Source: Megaustenia siamemsis
Lineage: Eukaryota > Mollusca > Gastropoda > Stylommatophora > Ariophantidae
DNA length: 64,000 nucleotides
Assembly (NCBI GenBank): GCA_032433765.1
Contig: JAVIAB010000041.1
Coordinates: 80,686,428-80,750,427 of the forward strand
Direction of reading: 5' to 3'
Below, piece after piece: positions 11,206-21,324 of this stretch. The notes beneath the pieces were generated by a model that was not told the origin of the DNA, ran no database searches, and saw only the letters and a program-made list of their open reading frames with translations. The position numbers were made by a program, and so were the translations under genes. The number at the start of each line of letters is the position of its first letter. Within the stretch, counting starts at the first letter, position 1.

Positions 11206-11960
11206 TTGTATAACTTTTAGGAAGATTTTTGTTACCTGGTTCATTAGGCTTATTATTCTAAAATCATTGCATTCAACTGCACCATTCTTTTTAGGCAATG
11301 CAATAATGAAAGTTGATGTTTTTAGTTCATTTGGTATGTATTATGTATGGTATATGTCATTGCATATGTCTGTAATCACTTCAATGCCAAAATCTTCTAG
11401 TGCCTGTATCATCTCTATCTGCATGCTGTCAGGTCCTGCTGCTTTTCCCTTTTTCATTGTTTTTATAGCTTTTTCCATCTCAGATTTTAAAGCCTGATGT
11501 ACATTTTATAACTGGTTTCTTGTCCCTTTGATCATGAAATAGTTCTGTTATATATTCCTGCCATCTATCTATTATATATCTTTATTGTATGTTAGCATTT
11601 TTTCTTTTTTATCTGCAATGCATCCGCTTTCTGGGTTTTTTTTATTTTTATTAGTCTTTTTTTTTTTAATTTCTGTGTGTATTCCTATTAAGTCTTGTAT
11701 GCTTTCAATAGTTTGTATTACTATACAATTTTGGCTTAGCCAGTTTTTTTTTTACTTTTTGCACATTTACGTATTTCATTATATATTTTATTGTATTGGG
11801 CAGTGTTCTTCGCTTGTCTCCTTTCTTCCATCTTTTCTAAGATCGAGTTAGTTATCCATTTTTTATTTTTTTCCCTTTTTTTGGGGTAAGGTGTCGCATG
11901 TATCTTGTATGTTTATCTGTATGCACTGCCATTTGGTTGTGACTTTTTCATCAGGATTTT
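11206..11960 (-). pseudogene. LINE B, 5' segment (linker and start of RT)
   Basis: Minus-strand frames, broken by several stops and shifts, read NSILEKMEERRQAKN, then IIDRWQEYITELFHDQRDKK, then AIKTMKKGKAAGPDSMQIEM (GPD box at about 11427-11452) and NDFRIISLMNQVTKI. This is the region between endonuclease and RT, and the first RT motifs, of the same RTE/CR1-type element as 8839-9298 and 6706-7175. The order on the minus strand is correct for one insertion. The upstream endonuclease domain is not recognisable; the 57-bp array starts at about 12099. A 37-bp tandem pair (cattttcttgtggctggtaa) lies at 11965-12038. Confidence 0.7.
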
Positions 11961-12098
11961 TTCTCATTTTCTTGTGGCTGGTAAGGTGATACAAGTTGTA
12001 TCATTTTCTTGTGGCTGGTAAGGTTATACAAGTTATATCATTTTCAGTGGCTGTGACCACAAAAAGAGCCCCGATAGCTGTGAAAATGATGCCCTTCA

Positions 12099-14157
12099 AC
12101 TTCAGTGCTATGACTGCAGCCCCCAACACAAGGCAGCAGTTGGTGATAGGCAGTCAGTTCAGTGCTATGTCTACAGCCCCCAACACAAGGCAGCAGTTGG
12201 TGATAGGCAGTCAGTTCAGTGCTATGTCTACAGCCCCAACACAAGGCAGCAGTTGCTGATAGGCAGTCAGTTCAGTGCTATGTCTACAGCCCCCAACACA
12301 AGGCAGCAGTTGCTGATAGGCAGTCAGTTCAGTGCTATGTCTACAGCCCCCAACACAAGGCAGCAGTTGGTGATAGGCAGTCAGTTCAGTGCTATGTCTA
12401 CAGCCCCCAACACAAGGCAGCAGTTGGTGATAGGCAGTCAGTTCAGTGCTATGTCTACAGCCCCCAACACAAGGCAGTAGTTGGTGATAGGCAGTGAGTT
12501 CAGTGCTATGTCTACAGCCCCCAACACAAGGCAGTAGTTGGTGATAGGCAGTGAGTTCAGTGCTATGTCTACAGCCCCCAACACAAGGCAGTAGTTGGTG
12601 ATAGGCAGTGAGTTCAGTGCTATGTCTACAGCCCCCAACACAAGGCAGTAGTTGGTGATGGGCAGTCAGTTCAGTGCTATGTCTACAGCCCCCAACACAT
12701 GGCAGCAGTTGGTGATAGGCAGTCAGTTCAGTGCTATGTCTACAGCCCCCAACACAAGGCAGCAGTTGGTGATAGGCAGTCAGTTCAGTGCTATGTCTGC
12801 AGCCCCCAACACAAGGCAGCAGTTGGTGATAGGCAGTCAGTTCAGTGCTATGTCTACAGCCCCCAACACAAGGCAGCAGTTGCTGATAGGCAGTCAGTTC
12901 AGTGCTATGTCTGCAGCCCCCAACACAAGGCAGTAGTTGGTGATAGGCAGTCAGTTCAGTGCTATGTCTACAGCCCCCAACACAAGGCAGTAGTTGGTGA
13001 TAGGCAGTCAGTTCAGTGCTATGTCTGCAGCCCCCAACACAAGGCAGCAGTTGGTGATAGGCAGTCAGTTCAGTGCTATGTCTACAGCCCCCAACACAAG
13101 GCAGTAGTTGGTGATAGGCAGTCAGTTCAGTGCTATGTCTGCAGCCCCCAACACAAGGCAGCAGTTGGTGATAGGCAGTCAGTTCAGTGCTATGTCTACA
13201 GCCCCCAACACAAGGCAGCAGTTGGTGATAGGCAGTCAGTTCAGTGCTATGTCTGCAGCCCCCAACACAAGGCAGCAGTTGGTGATAGGCAGTCAGTTCA
13301 GTGCTATGTCTGCAGCCCCCAACACAAGGCAGTAGTTGGTGATAGGCAGTCAGTTCAGTGCTATGTCTGCAGCCCCCAACACAAGGCAGCAGTTGGTGAT
13401 AGGGAGTCAGTTCAGTGCTATGTCTACAGCCCCCAACACAAGGCAGTAGTTGGTGATAGGCAGTCAGTTCAGTGCTATGTCTACAGCCCCCAACACAAGG
13501 CAGCAGTTGGTGATAGGCAGTCAGTTCAGTGCTATGTCTGCAGCCCCCAACACAAGGGAGCAGTTGGTGATAGACAGTGAGTTCAGTGCTATGTCTGCAG
13601 CCCCCAACACAAGGCAGCAGTTGGTGATAGACAGTCAGTTCAGTGCTATGTCTACAGCCCCCAACACAAGGCAGTAGTTGGTGATAGGCAGTCAGTTCAG
13701 TGCTATGTCTGCAGCCCCCAACACAAGGCAGCAGTTGGTGATAGGCAGTGAGTTCAGTGCTATGTCTACAGCCCCCAACACAAGGCAGCAGTTGGTGATA
13801 GACAGTCAGTTCAGTGCTATGTCTGCAGCCCCCAACACAAGGCAGTAGTTGGTGATAGACAGTCAGTTCAGTGCTATGTCTACAGCCCCCAACACAAGGC
13901 AGTAGTTGGTGATAGGGAGTCAGTTCAGTGCTATGTCTACAGCCCCCAACACAAGGCAGCAGTTAGTGATAGACAGTCAGTTCAGTGCTATGTCTACAGC
14001 CCCCAACACAAGGCAGCAGTTAGTGATAGACAGTCAGTTCAGTGCTATGTCTGCAGCCCCCAACACAAGGCAGTAGTTAGTGATAGACAGTCAGTTCAGT
14101 GCTATGTCTACAGCCCCCAACACAAGGCAGCAGTTAGTGATAGACAGTCAGTTCAGT
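12099..14157. repeat. 57-bp minisatellite, about 36 copies
   Basis: The unit is ttcagtgctatgtctacagc...aacacaaggcagcagttggt. Spacing is exactly 57 bp apart from a 1-bp loss near 12236. Variant positions (cag/tag, tac/tgc, cagtcag/cagtgag, gtgatagg/gtgatagac) are shuffled along the array. Because 57 is divisible by three, several frames stay open (for example the DRQSVQCYV... repeat), but stop variants (cagtagttgg) recur and I see no non-repeat coding ends. I treat the ORFs as non-coding. Confidence 0.9.
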
Positions 14158-14300
14158 GAAGCTACAGAGACTTGTTGGTGTCAACACAACTCCTGGCCCT
14201 AGACCTGCACAGACACCTCATGTCCACTAATGATAAGATAAAGAGCATCTACAATCACAATAACTGGCGGTGTAAGAAAAACAGAATTGTTCAAAGTCTA

Positions 14301-14850
14301 ATATAACCAGTGGTAAAGATGACAGAAATTAAACCAATATAACCAGTGGTAAAGATGACATAAATTAAACCAATATAACCAGTGGTAAAGATGACAGAAA
14401 TTAAACCAATATAACCAGTGGTAAAGATGACAGAAATTAAACCAATATAACCAGTGGTAAAGATGACAGAAATTAAACCAATATAACCAGTGGTAAAGAT
14501 GACAGAAATTAAACCAATATAACCAGTGGTAAAGATGACAGAAATTAAACCAATATAACCGGCGGTAAAAATGACAGAAATTAAACCAATAGAAATGGTG
14601 GTAAAAAAATGACAGAAATGACACCAATATAACCAGTGGTAAAAATGACAGAAATGACACCAATATAACCAGTGGTAAAAATGACAGAAATGACACCAAT
14701 ATAACCAGTGGTAAAAATGACAGAAATGACACCAATATAACCAGTGGTAAAAAAGACAGAAATTAAACCAATAGAACCAGTGGTAAAAAAATGACAGAAA
14801 TGACACCAATATAACCATTGGTAAAAATGACAGAAATTACACCAATAGAA
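14301..14850. repeat. 36-bp minisatellite (ataaccagtggtaaagatga family)
   Basis: About 15 units with the core ataaccagtggtaaa-gatgacagaaatt. They grade into a 44-bp form to the right. The 140 bp between 14158 and 14300 are single copy with nothing recognised. Confidence 0.9.
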
Positions 14851-15437
14851 CCGGTGGTGCTAATGTAAAAATGACAGAAATTACACCAATAGAACCGGTG
14901 GTGCTAATGTAAAAATGACATAAATTAAACCAATAGAACTGGTGGTGTTAATATAAAAATGACAGAAATTAAACCAATAGAACTGGTGGTGTTAATATAA
15001 AATGACAGAAATTAAACCAATAGAACCGGTGGTGTTAATGTAAAAATGACATAAATTAAACCAATAGAACCAGTGGTGTTAATGTAAAAATGACATAAAT
15101 TAAACCAATAGAACCGGTGGTGTTAATGTAAAAATGACATAAATTAAACCAATAGAACTGGTGGTGTTAATATAAAAATGACAGCAATAGAACTGGTGGT
15201 GCTAATGTAAAAATGACAGAAATTAAACCAATAGAACCGGCGGTTCTAATGTAAAAATGACAGAAATGGCACAAATAGAACCAGTGGTGCTAATGTAATA
15301 ATGACAGAAATGGCACCAATAGAACCGGCGATTCTAATGTGAAAATGACAGAAATTACACCAATAGAACCGGCGGTTCTAATGTAAAAATGACAGAAATG
15401 GCACAAATAGAACCAGTGGTGCTAATGTAATAATGAC
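14851..15437. repeat. 44-bp minisatellite, longer form of the preceding family
   Basis: About 13 units agaaccggtggtgctaatgt...gacagaaatt. They differ from the 36-bp form by an added gtgctaatgt-like segment. The same core occurs in the 46-bp array at 17920-18705. Confidence 0.85.
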
Positions 15438-15618
15438 AGAACACAGGTTATGTCAGTTACATTTTAGTTTTAATCTTGGACATTGTACAGATTTGATAGA
15501 TAATGAAGTTGTGAGCATTCACTTCTTTCTTAAAATGGATTTTTGATGGGAGTGTTTTCACATTGTGACATCAGACACATACAAGTGAAGCTTCTTGAGT
15601 TAAAGTCAATACTTATCT

Positions 15619-17310
15619 TTGAAAGATATTTCAATAGTTAATTCCAGATCTGATGGCTTTTTATTCAATCTTGCACGTCTGGGGTCAACATTTAAAACAA
15701 GTGAGACCCTAATTAATGAGCTTCTATTCGCTGATGATGCAGCACTGGTTGCTCACAATGAATCTGTCCTGCAGTCAATGATTGACAATCTGGCTAGATC
15801 GTGTGAATTATTCTCTTTATCAATAAGTATCCAGAAGACTGTGGTGCTTCAACAAGGTGTAGTCAGCCCCGCAGCTATGTCATTAAATAACATACCCCTT
15901 GAATCTGTGAGAAAGTTCACCTATCTCGGTTCTATGGTCACAACAATGGTCTTCCTTGAAGAAGAAATAAATTCCCGAATCGGAAAGGCAGCTTCCACAT
16001 TTGGTAAACTTAGAGCATGGGCCAACACCAAATTAACACTCAGGACTAAGATTCACATTTACCAAAGTTGTGTGCTTAATACACTTCTATACGGATCAGA
16101 AACTTGGACTACCTATGTAGGGTAGTAGAAAGGGTTAAACAGCTTTCATGTGCGTTGCCTTCAAAGGATTATGAACATCAAATGGCAGGACAAAGTAACC
16201 AACTCTAATGTCTTACAATGAGCCAAACTCCCATTCATCATGACAGAACAAAGTAACCAACTATAATGTCTTACAACGAGCCAAACTCCCATTCATCATG
16301 ACAAGACAAAGTAACCAATTCTAATGTCTTACAACGAGCCAAACTCCCATTCATCATGACAAGACAAAGTAACCAATTCTAATGTCTTACAATGAGCTAA
16401 ACTCCCATTCATCATGACAAGACAATGTAACCAACTCTAATGTCTTACAACGAGCTAAACTCCCATTCATCATGATAGGACAATGTAACCAACTCTAATG
16501 TCTTACAACGAGCTAAACTCCCATTCATCATGACAAGACAAAGTAACCAACTCTAATGTCTTACAACGAGCCAAACTCCCATTCATCATGACAAGACAAA
16601 GTAACCAACTCTAATGTCTTACAACGAGCCAAACTCCCATTCATCATGATAGGACAAAGTAACCAACTCTAATGTCTTACAACGAGCCAAACTCCCATCC
16701 AATATGGCAGGACAAAGTAACCAACTCTAATGTCTTACAACGAGCCAAACTCCCATCCAATATGGCAGGACAAAGTAACCAACTCTAATGTCTTACAATG
16801 AGCCAAACTCCTATTCATCATGACAACACTTAGGAGTCGAAGAGTAAGGTGGCTGGGCCATGTAAGGAGAATGGCAAACATTTGTATTCCCAAACAAATA
16901 TTGTATGGCAAACTTAGGGATGGAAAGAGACCAAAGGACAGACCAGGGCTTGAGATATAAGGATGTTTGCAGGGCTTGAGGGAATTCTCTATCAGTGAAA
17001 GAAATTAGAAAAATCTTGCTGCAAATCAGAGAATTATAAAAAGAATGGCACAGCAACATTCGAGGCAGTGCTGATATCAAATTCAGAAGACAAAAGGAGA
17101 TTAGGTCATGCACCACAAATACATCCTAATCATTAAGCGGATGGACCTGTTTTCAAATATTGGCAGATTCAGCCACGAGAGAAGCTGTTCAGTAAAACAG
17201 CATCCAACATAAGACACTACTATTTTTTACCAAACTATTGACTTATCATGATTGCTTGCTACCAACCGTCTGTCAAGACGTCAGATGCCATTTTTATTAT
17301 TATTATTTCA
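15619..17310 (+). pseudogene. LINE C, 5'-truncated RT and C-terminus with an internal array
   Basis: The plus strand reads RSDGFLFNLARL, LLFADDAALVAHNE (catalytic FADD box near 15730), FTYLGSMVTT, EINSRIGKAASTFGKLRAW and VLNTLLYGSETWTTY. After a shift and stop near 16125 it continues with SFHVRCLQRIM and KWQDKVTNSNVL, then a 58-bp array (16189-16826). After the array come SRRVRWLGHVRRM, PKQILYGKLRDGKRP, and a degraded zinc motif IGRFSHERSC near 17165-17195. An (att)n tail lies at about 17296-17310. This is a standard non-LTR element C-terminal order; the 5' part is missing. 15438-15618 is single-copy DNA with nothing recognised. Confidence 0.85.
16189..16826 (+). repeat. 58-bp minisatellite, 11 copies, inside LINE C coding sequence
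   Basis: Units start gacaaagtaaccaactctaa and end cccattcatcatgacaa, spaced exactly 58 bp (16189, 16247 ... 16769). Copy 1 is the LINE's own QDKVTNSNVL codons. After copy 11 the element resumes with its next domain. 58 is not a multiple of three, so the ORF is destroyed. Confidence 0.9.
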
Positions 17311-17389
17311 ATAACTTATAACAAAAACATCAAAGACTAGCGCATCTGAGAGTTTCAGGAGATGCAATATTCATGTTTTCACAGGAAAA

Positions 17390-17491
17390 GTTGTTAAAGA
17401 GAGAGTTTGTTGTAGTCACTTTGATAGAAGAAGTTTGTCTGTTGTTAAAGAGAGAGTTTGTTGTAGTCACTTTGATAGAAGAAGTTTGTCT
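17390..17491. repeat. 51-bp perfect tandem duplication
   Basis: Two identical copies of gttgttaaagagagagtttg...gaagaagtttgtct, at 17390-17440 and 17441-17491. Around them, 17311-17825 is single copy with no recognised gene. Confidence 0.9.
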
Positions 17492-17825
17492 GCTTGATCT
17501 TTCTGCACAGACATCAATGAGTAAATCAACTAAAGTACCAGTAACAAGTTACTGTTTGTTGTTAAGATCATCATCACGACACACTGGGTGAACACATAGG
17601 TGCTCCAATAACCCCTCAAGAAAATCCTAGGGAAACCAGGCCCACAAACTCCATAGCACAGCCTGGGATTCACCTGAGTAGGTATTTTTGCTGAGAATGT
17701 TGCCTTCTGTATATTGCTGTTATCTGAGAGAGCATCAGATCTCACAAGCCTACACATCAAGGGAGGGTAATGTCATGAAACAAACCACAGATTAATTTTG
17801 TTTATTTTTGAACAAAACAACACCA

Positions 17826-17906
17826 TCACTTCTGGTGGGCTTTGAGCCTGGGTCCTACCTGTCCTGAGGCAACGTTGTATCTCTGTGTCCACCCCCCCCC
17901 CCCCCC
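17826..17906 (-). mobile_element. tRNA-like SINE relic with C-run
   Basis: On the minus strand ggacccaggctcaaagccca resembles a degenerate B box with its tRNA arm, preceded by tacaacgttgcctcaggaca. A run of 15 C lies at 17892-17906, and the 46-bp array begins at once. Confidence 0.35.
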
Positions 17907-17919
17907 AAACTAATGTGAG

Positions 17920-18705
17920 AATTAAAAAGAACCAATATAACCAGTGGTGCTACTGTAAAACTAACAAGTAAAAAGAACTAATATAACCAGTGGTGCTACT
18001 GTAAAACTAACAATTAAAAAGAACTAATATAACCAGTGGTGCTACTGTAAAACTAACGGTTAAAAAGAACTAATATAACCAGTGGTGCTACTGTAAAACT
18101 AACGGTTAAAAAGAACTAATATTACCAGTGGTGCTACTGTAAAACTAGCATTTAAAAAGAACTAATATAACCAGTGGTGCTACTGTAAAACAAGCAATTA
18201 AAAAGAACTAATATAACCAGTGGTGCTACTGTAAAGCTGACAATTAAAAAGAACTAATATAACCAGTGGTGCTACTGTAAAGCTAACAATTAAAAAGAAC
18301 TAATATAACCAGTGGTGCTACTGTAAAGCTGACAATTAAAAAGAACTAATATAACCAGTGATGCTACTGTAAAGCTGACAATTAAAAAGAACTAATATAA
18401 CCAGTGGTGCTACTGTAAAACTGACAATTAAAAAGAACTAATATAACCAGTGGTGCTACTGTAAAACTGACAATTAAAAAGAACTAATATAATCAGTGGT
18501 GCTACTGTAAAACTGACAATTAAAAAGAACTAATATAACCAGTGGTGCTACTGTAAAACTAACAATTAAAAAGAACTAATATAACCAGTGGTGCTACTGT
18601 AAAACTAACAATTAAAAAGAACTAATATAACCAGTGGTGCTACTGTAAAACTAACAATTAAAAAGAACTAATATAACTAGTGGTGCTACTGTAGAATTGA
18701 CAGCA
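17920..18705. repeat. 46-bp minisatellite, about 17 copies
   Basis: Unit aaccagtggtgctactgtaa...ttaaaaagaactaatat. It shares the ataaccagtggtgctantgtaaaa core with the array at 14301-15437, on the other side of LINE C. Confidence 0.9.
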
Positions 18706-18816
18706 TTTTAGAAAGAAACAATAAGAACTAGTTATGCTATAATTAGCTAAACAGAATTAGAAAATACCACTAGAACTAGCACACACCCTTTCCCCGACCT
18801 CCATGATGATGTAGAC

Positions 18817-18979
18817 CAGCAGTTCTCAAACTTTCCTTCACCGAGGTCCCCCAGGTTTTATTTTCTATTGAGCTTTCATTCATTCATTCTTTCTTGCCAT
18901 TTAGTTACAAAATATTGTAGATTTCTTGAAACCTTCGCTGAGCCCTGGGTGACAGCGGAACACAGTTGGAAAAATGCTG
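18817..18979. mobile_element. hAT-like MITE relic in the 3' flank of the zinc-finger gene
   Basis: The 163-bp element has imperfect terminal inverted repeats CAGCAGTTCTCAAACT and, reversed, CAGCATTTTTCCAACT (13 of 16 match). CAG...TC.AACT ends are typical of non-autonomous hAT elements. The 8-bp flanks atgtagac and ctctaaac match only partly as a target duplication. It carries the AATAAA nearest to the gene's stop codon. Confidence 0.45.
18857..18862 (-). promoter_or_regulatory. Candidate poly(A) signal AATAAA
   Basis: TTTATT on the plus strand, hence AATAAA on the gene strand, about 205 nt after the stop codon of the zinc-finger gene. It lies within the MITE-like element. Confidence 0.4.
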
Positions 18980-19066
18980 CTCTAAACACAAGTTTAGTGT
19001 GTTCACCATGTATACAACACTTGCCAGATACCTAACAAATAACCATATACAAACTGGCAAGATTCG

Positions 19067-21210
19067 CTAAAGCAGTGAAGTGTCCTTTCGGTGGGTTTTC
19101 TCGTGTCTGATTAGGTTACTCCTAAAATAGAAATCTTTACCACAAACATCACACTTGTAAGGTTTCTCTCCGGTGTGAATCCTTTTATGAGCCTTTAAGC
19201 TACTCTGTCGGTAGAAACCAGCATGACACATTTCACATCTGTAAGGTTTCTCTCCTGTATGGATCCTTTTATGTGCTAGCAGGTTTCCCCCGCTGGAGAG
19301 GACAGTTGCACAAACGTCACACTTGTAGGGGTTTTCCTCAGAATGAGTCCTGATGTGGACTTTGAGGCTGCCTCCGCTGGAAAAACCAGCACCACAAAGA
19401 TCACACCTGTAAGGGTTCTCACCTGTGTGGATGCACCTGTGTGCCTTCAGGGAGCTGCTGCTGGACAATCCTACGCCACATATGTCACATTTATACGGCT
19501 TCTCACCTGTGTGGATTCTCTTGTGTGTTTTCAGATGGTTCCCTCTGGAGAACCCTACTCCACACACATCACATATATACGGCTTCTCTCCCGTGTGGAT
19601 TCTCATATGTGTCTTTATATAGCTAGCTTCAGAAAACCCAGTCCCACATATGTCACACTTATATGGCTTCTCTCCTGTATGCACTCTCTTGTGTCTCTTG
19701 AGGTCCCAGCTCTGGGTAAAATCCAGATTACAAATATCACATTTGTACGGCTTCTCTCCTGTATGGACTCTCTTATGTTTTTTCAGATTACCAATCCTAT
19801 AAAAGCCAGCACCACACATGTCACACACATACTGTTTCTCCCCTGTATGAATTCTTTTATGCATTGTCAAGTCACCATACCTAAGAAACACAATGCCACA
19901 TATATCACATTTGTATGGTTTCTCTCCCGTATGAATTCTAATATGTGATAATAGATTAGCTCCCCTAGAAAACATTAACCCACACAAATCACATTTGAAA
20001 GGTTTCTCTCCAGTATGTGTGTTTTTATGAGATTTCAGGTGATTTCCTCTAGAAAATGCAACGCCACATATGTCACATGTGTATGGCTTCTCTCCCGTAT
20101 GAATTCTCTTATGAGTTTTAATATAACTGGCTTCAGAAAAACACACGCCGCAGACGTCACATTTGAAAGGCTTCTCTCCTGTGTGTATTCTTTTGTGTCT
20201 CTTTAGGTCAGCATTTTGAATGAAGTCGACCCCACAAACCTCACACTTGAATGGTCTTTCCCCTGTGTGGGTTTTGATATGTTTGATTAGCGCTCCATTT
20301 CTGGGGAAATTCATACCACAAACGTCGCACGCATACAACTTGTCCCCCGTGTGAGTTCTCGCATGTTTCAGGAGGTTTATATTCTTTGGGAAGCCCAAGC
20401 CACAAACACCACACTTATACATGGAGTCTCCTGTATGGACTTTTCTGTGCATTTCTAGACTGCTGCCTCTAGTAAATCCCACACCACAAACATCACATAC
20501 AAATGGTTTCTCTCCCGTATGGACTCTTTTATGTTCTTTGACATGGCTTCTTCTGGAGAATGCTGAACCACAAACTTCACATTTGTATGGCTTCTCTCCT
20601 GTGTGAATTCTTTTGTGTCTCTTTATGTAGCCTGCATCAGAAAAGCCTGCCCCACATATATCACATTTGTATGGCTTCTCTCCTGTGTGCACCCGATTGT
20701 GCCGACGTAGATCACTGTTGTGGGTGAAGCCAAGACCACATATATTACATTTATGTGGCTTTCCTTCTGTGTGGCTTTTTCTATGCTCCAAAATGTCACT
20801 TCTCATCCACAGCTGCACACCACAGATGCCACAATTGTATGGCCTCTTGCCCTTCACACACTGCCTGGCCCACACATTCTGAGCCTCCCCACTTCCATTT
20901 GTTTGAGCACTTCCCTCACACACAAGAAGGTTAATGTCCACCTGTCTGCCGTCGCCCTCACATGGTGACAAGCTGTCATCACTCAGGACACCGTCACTGA
21001 TCAGAGGCACCATCTGACAAGCCTTTATGCCTGGCATGACCTCCACTTCTGTAGCCACACAGCACAGATCATCTGCCTTGTTCTCCATGCCTGCCTTGAT
21101 GACAAGGCTGCACTTTGAGGGCTGATGACGTCTGCCACTTTCTTTCTTGTTCCTCATGTGATCACATCCCTTGCTAACAGGAGGCCCACACTGTGTGCTG
21201 CAAGCTTCAT
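19067..21210 (-). CDS. Zinc-finger gene, exon 4: 21 C2H2 fingers
   Basis: This terminal exon encodes residues 102-815 of the model. After an 124-residue linker come 21 uninterrupted C2H2 fingers (about residues 226-808). They are joined by TGEKP-type linkers and followed by RKDTSLL and a stop, which points to a sequence-specific nuclear DNA-binding protein. All Cys2His2 ligands look intact. The frame is open back to a TGA just before 21241. However, ctctctcatttcag ends at 21211, and the frame there (phase 1) fits the upstream exon, so I place the exon start at 21210 rather than at the ATG at 21241. Fingers 9 and 15 have the same recognition helix (EASYIKT), and fingers 2-4, 8-10 and 14-16 form similar triplets, suggesting duplication of a six-finger block. 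No KRAB, BTB, ZAD or SCAN domain is seen. Confidence 0.92.
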
Positions 21211-21287
21211 CTGAAATGAGAGAGTTCGCCAAGGTCATCATTCACCATTAACAGGAGTTTAAATGCGTGGTTCAAGACACTACCCTC

Positions 21288-21324
21288 CCCTGTGTGGTGA
21301 GATCCAATATCTAGCCCTCTACTA
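21288..21324 (+). mobile_element. SINE-tail fragment shared with the left end of the window
   Basis: ggtgagatccaatatctagc matches the SINE tail at 408-513 and again directly precedes a minisatellite. It lies in intron 3 of the zinc-finger gene. Confidence 0.4.

Noticed and set aside
12219..13677. 293-codon ORF of DRQSVQCYVYSPQHKAAVG repeats
   Set aside because: 57-bp unit divisible by three; neighbouring units carry stops, and no coding ends or splice sites were seen.
14291..14818. Hydrophobic minus-strand ORF (FCHFYHWLYWC repeats)
   Set aside because: Apparent membrane protein is the 36-bp array read backwards; two frames are equally open.
19343..20968. Plus-strand ORFs antisense to the finger exon
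   Set aside because: Shadows of the conserved TGEKP and C2H2 codons on the other strand.
21207..21241. ATG at 21241 as the true start of the zinc-finger protein
   Set aside because: An acceptor ctctctcatttcag ends at 21211 and its phase fits exon 3; the ATG would lie in the intron. It remains possible for an alternative transcript.
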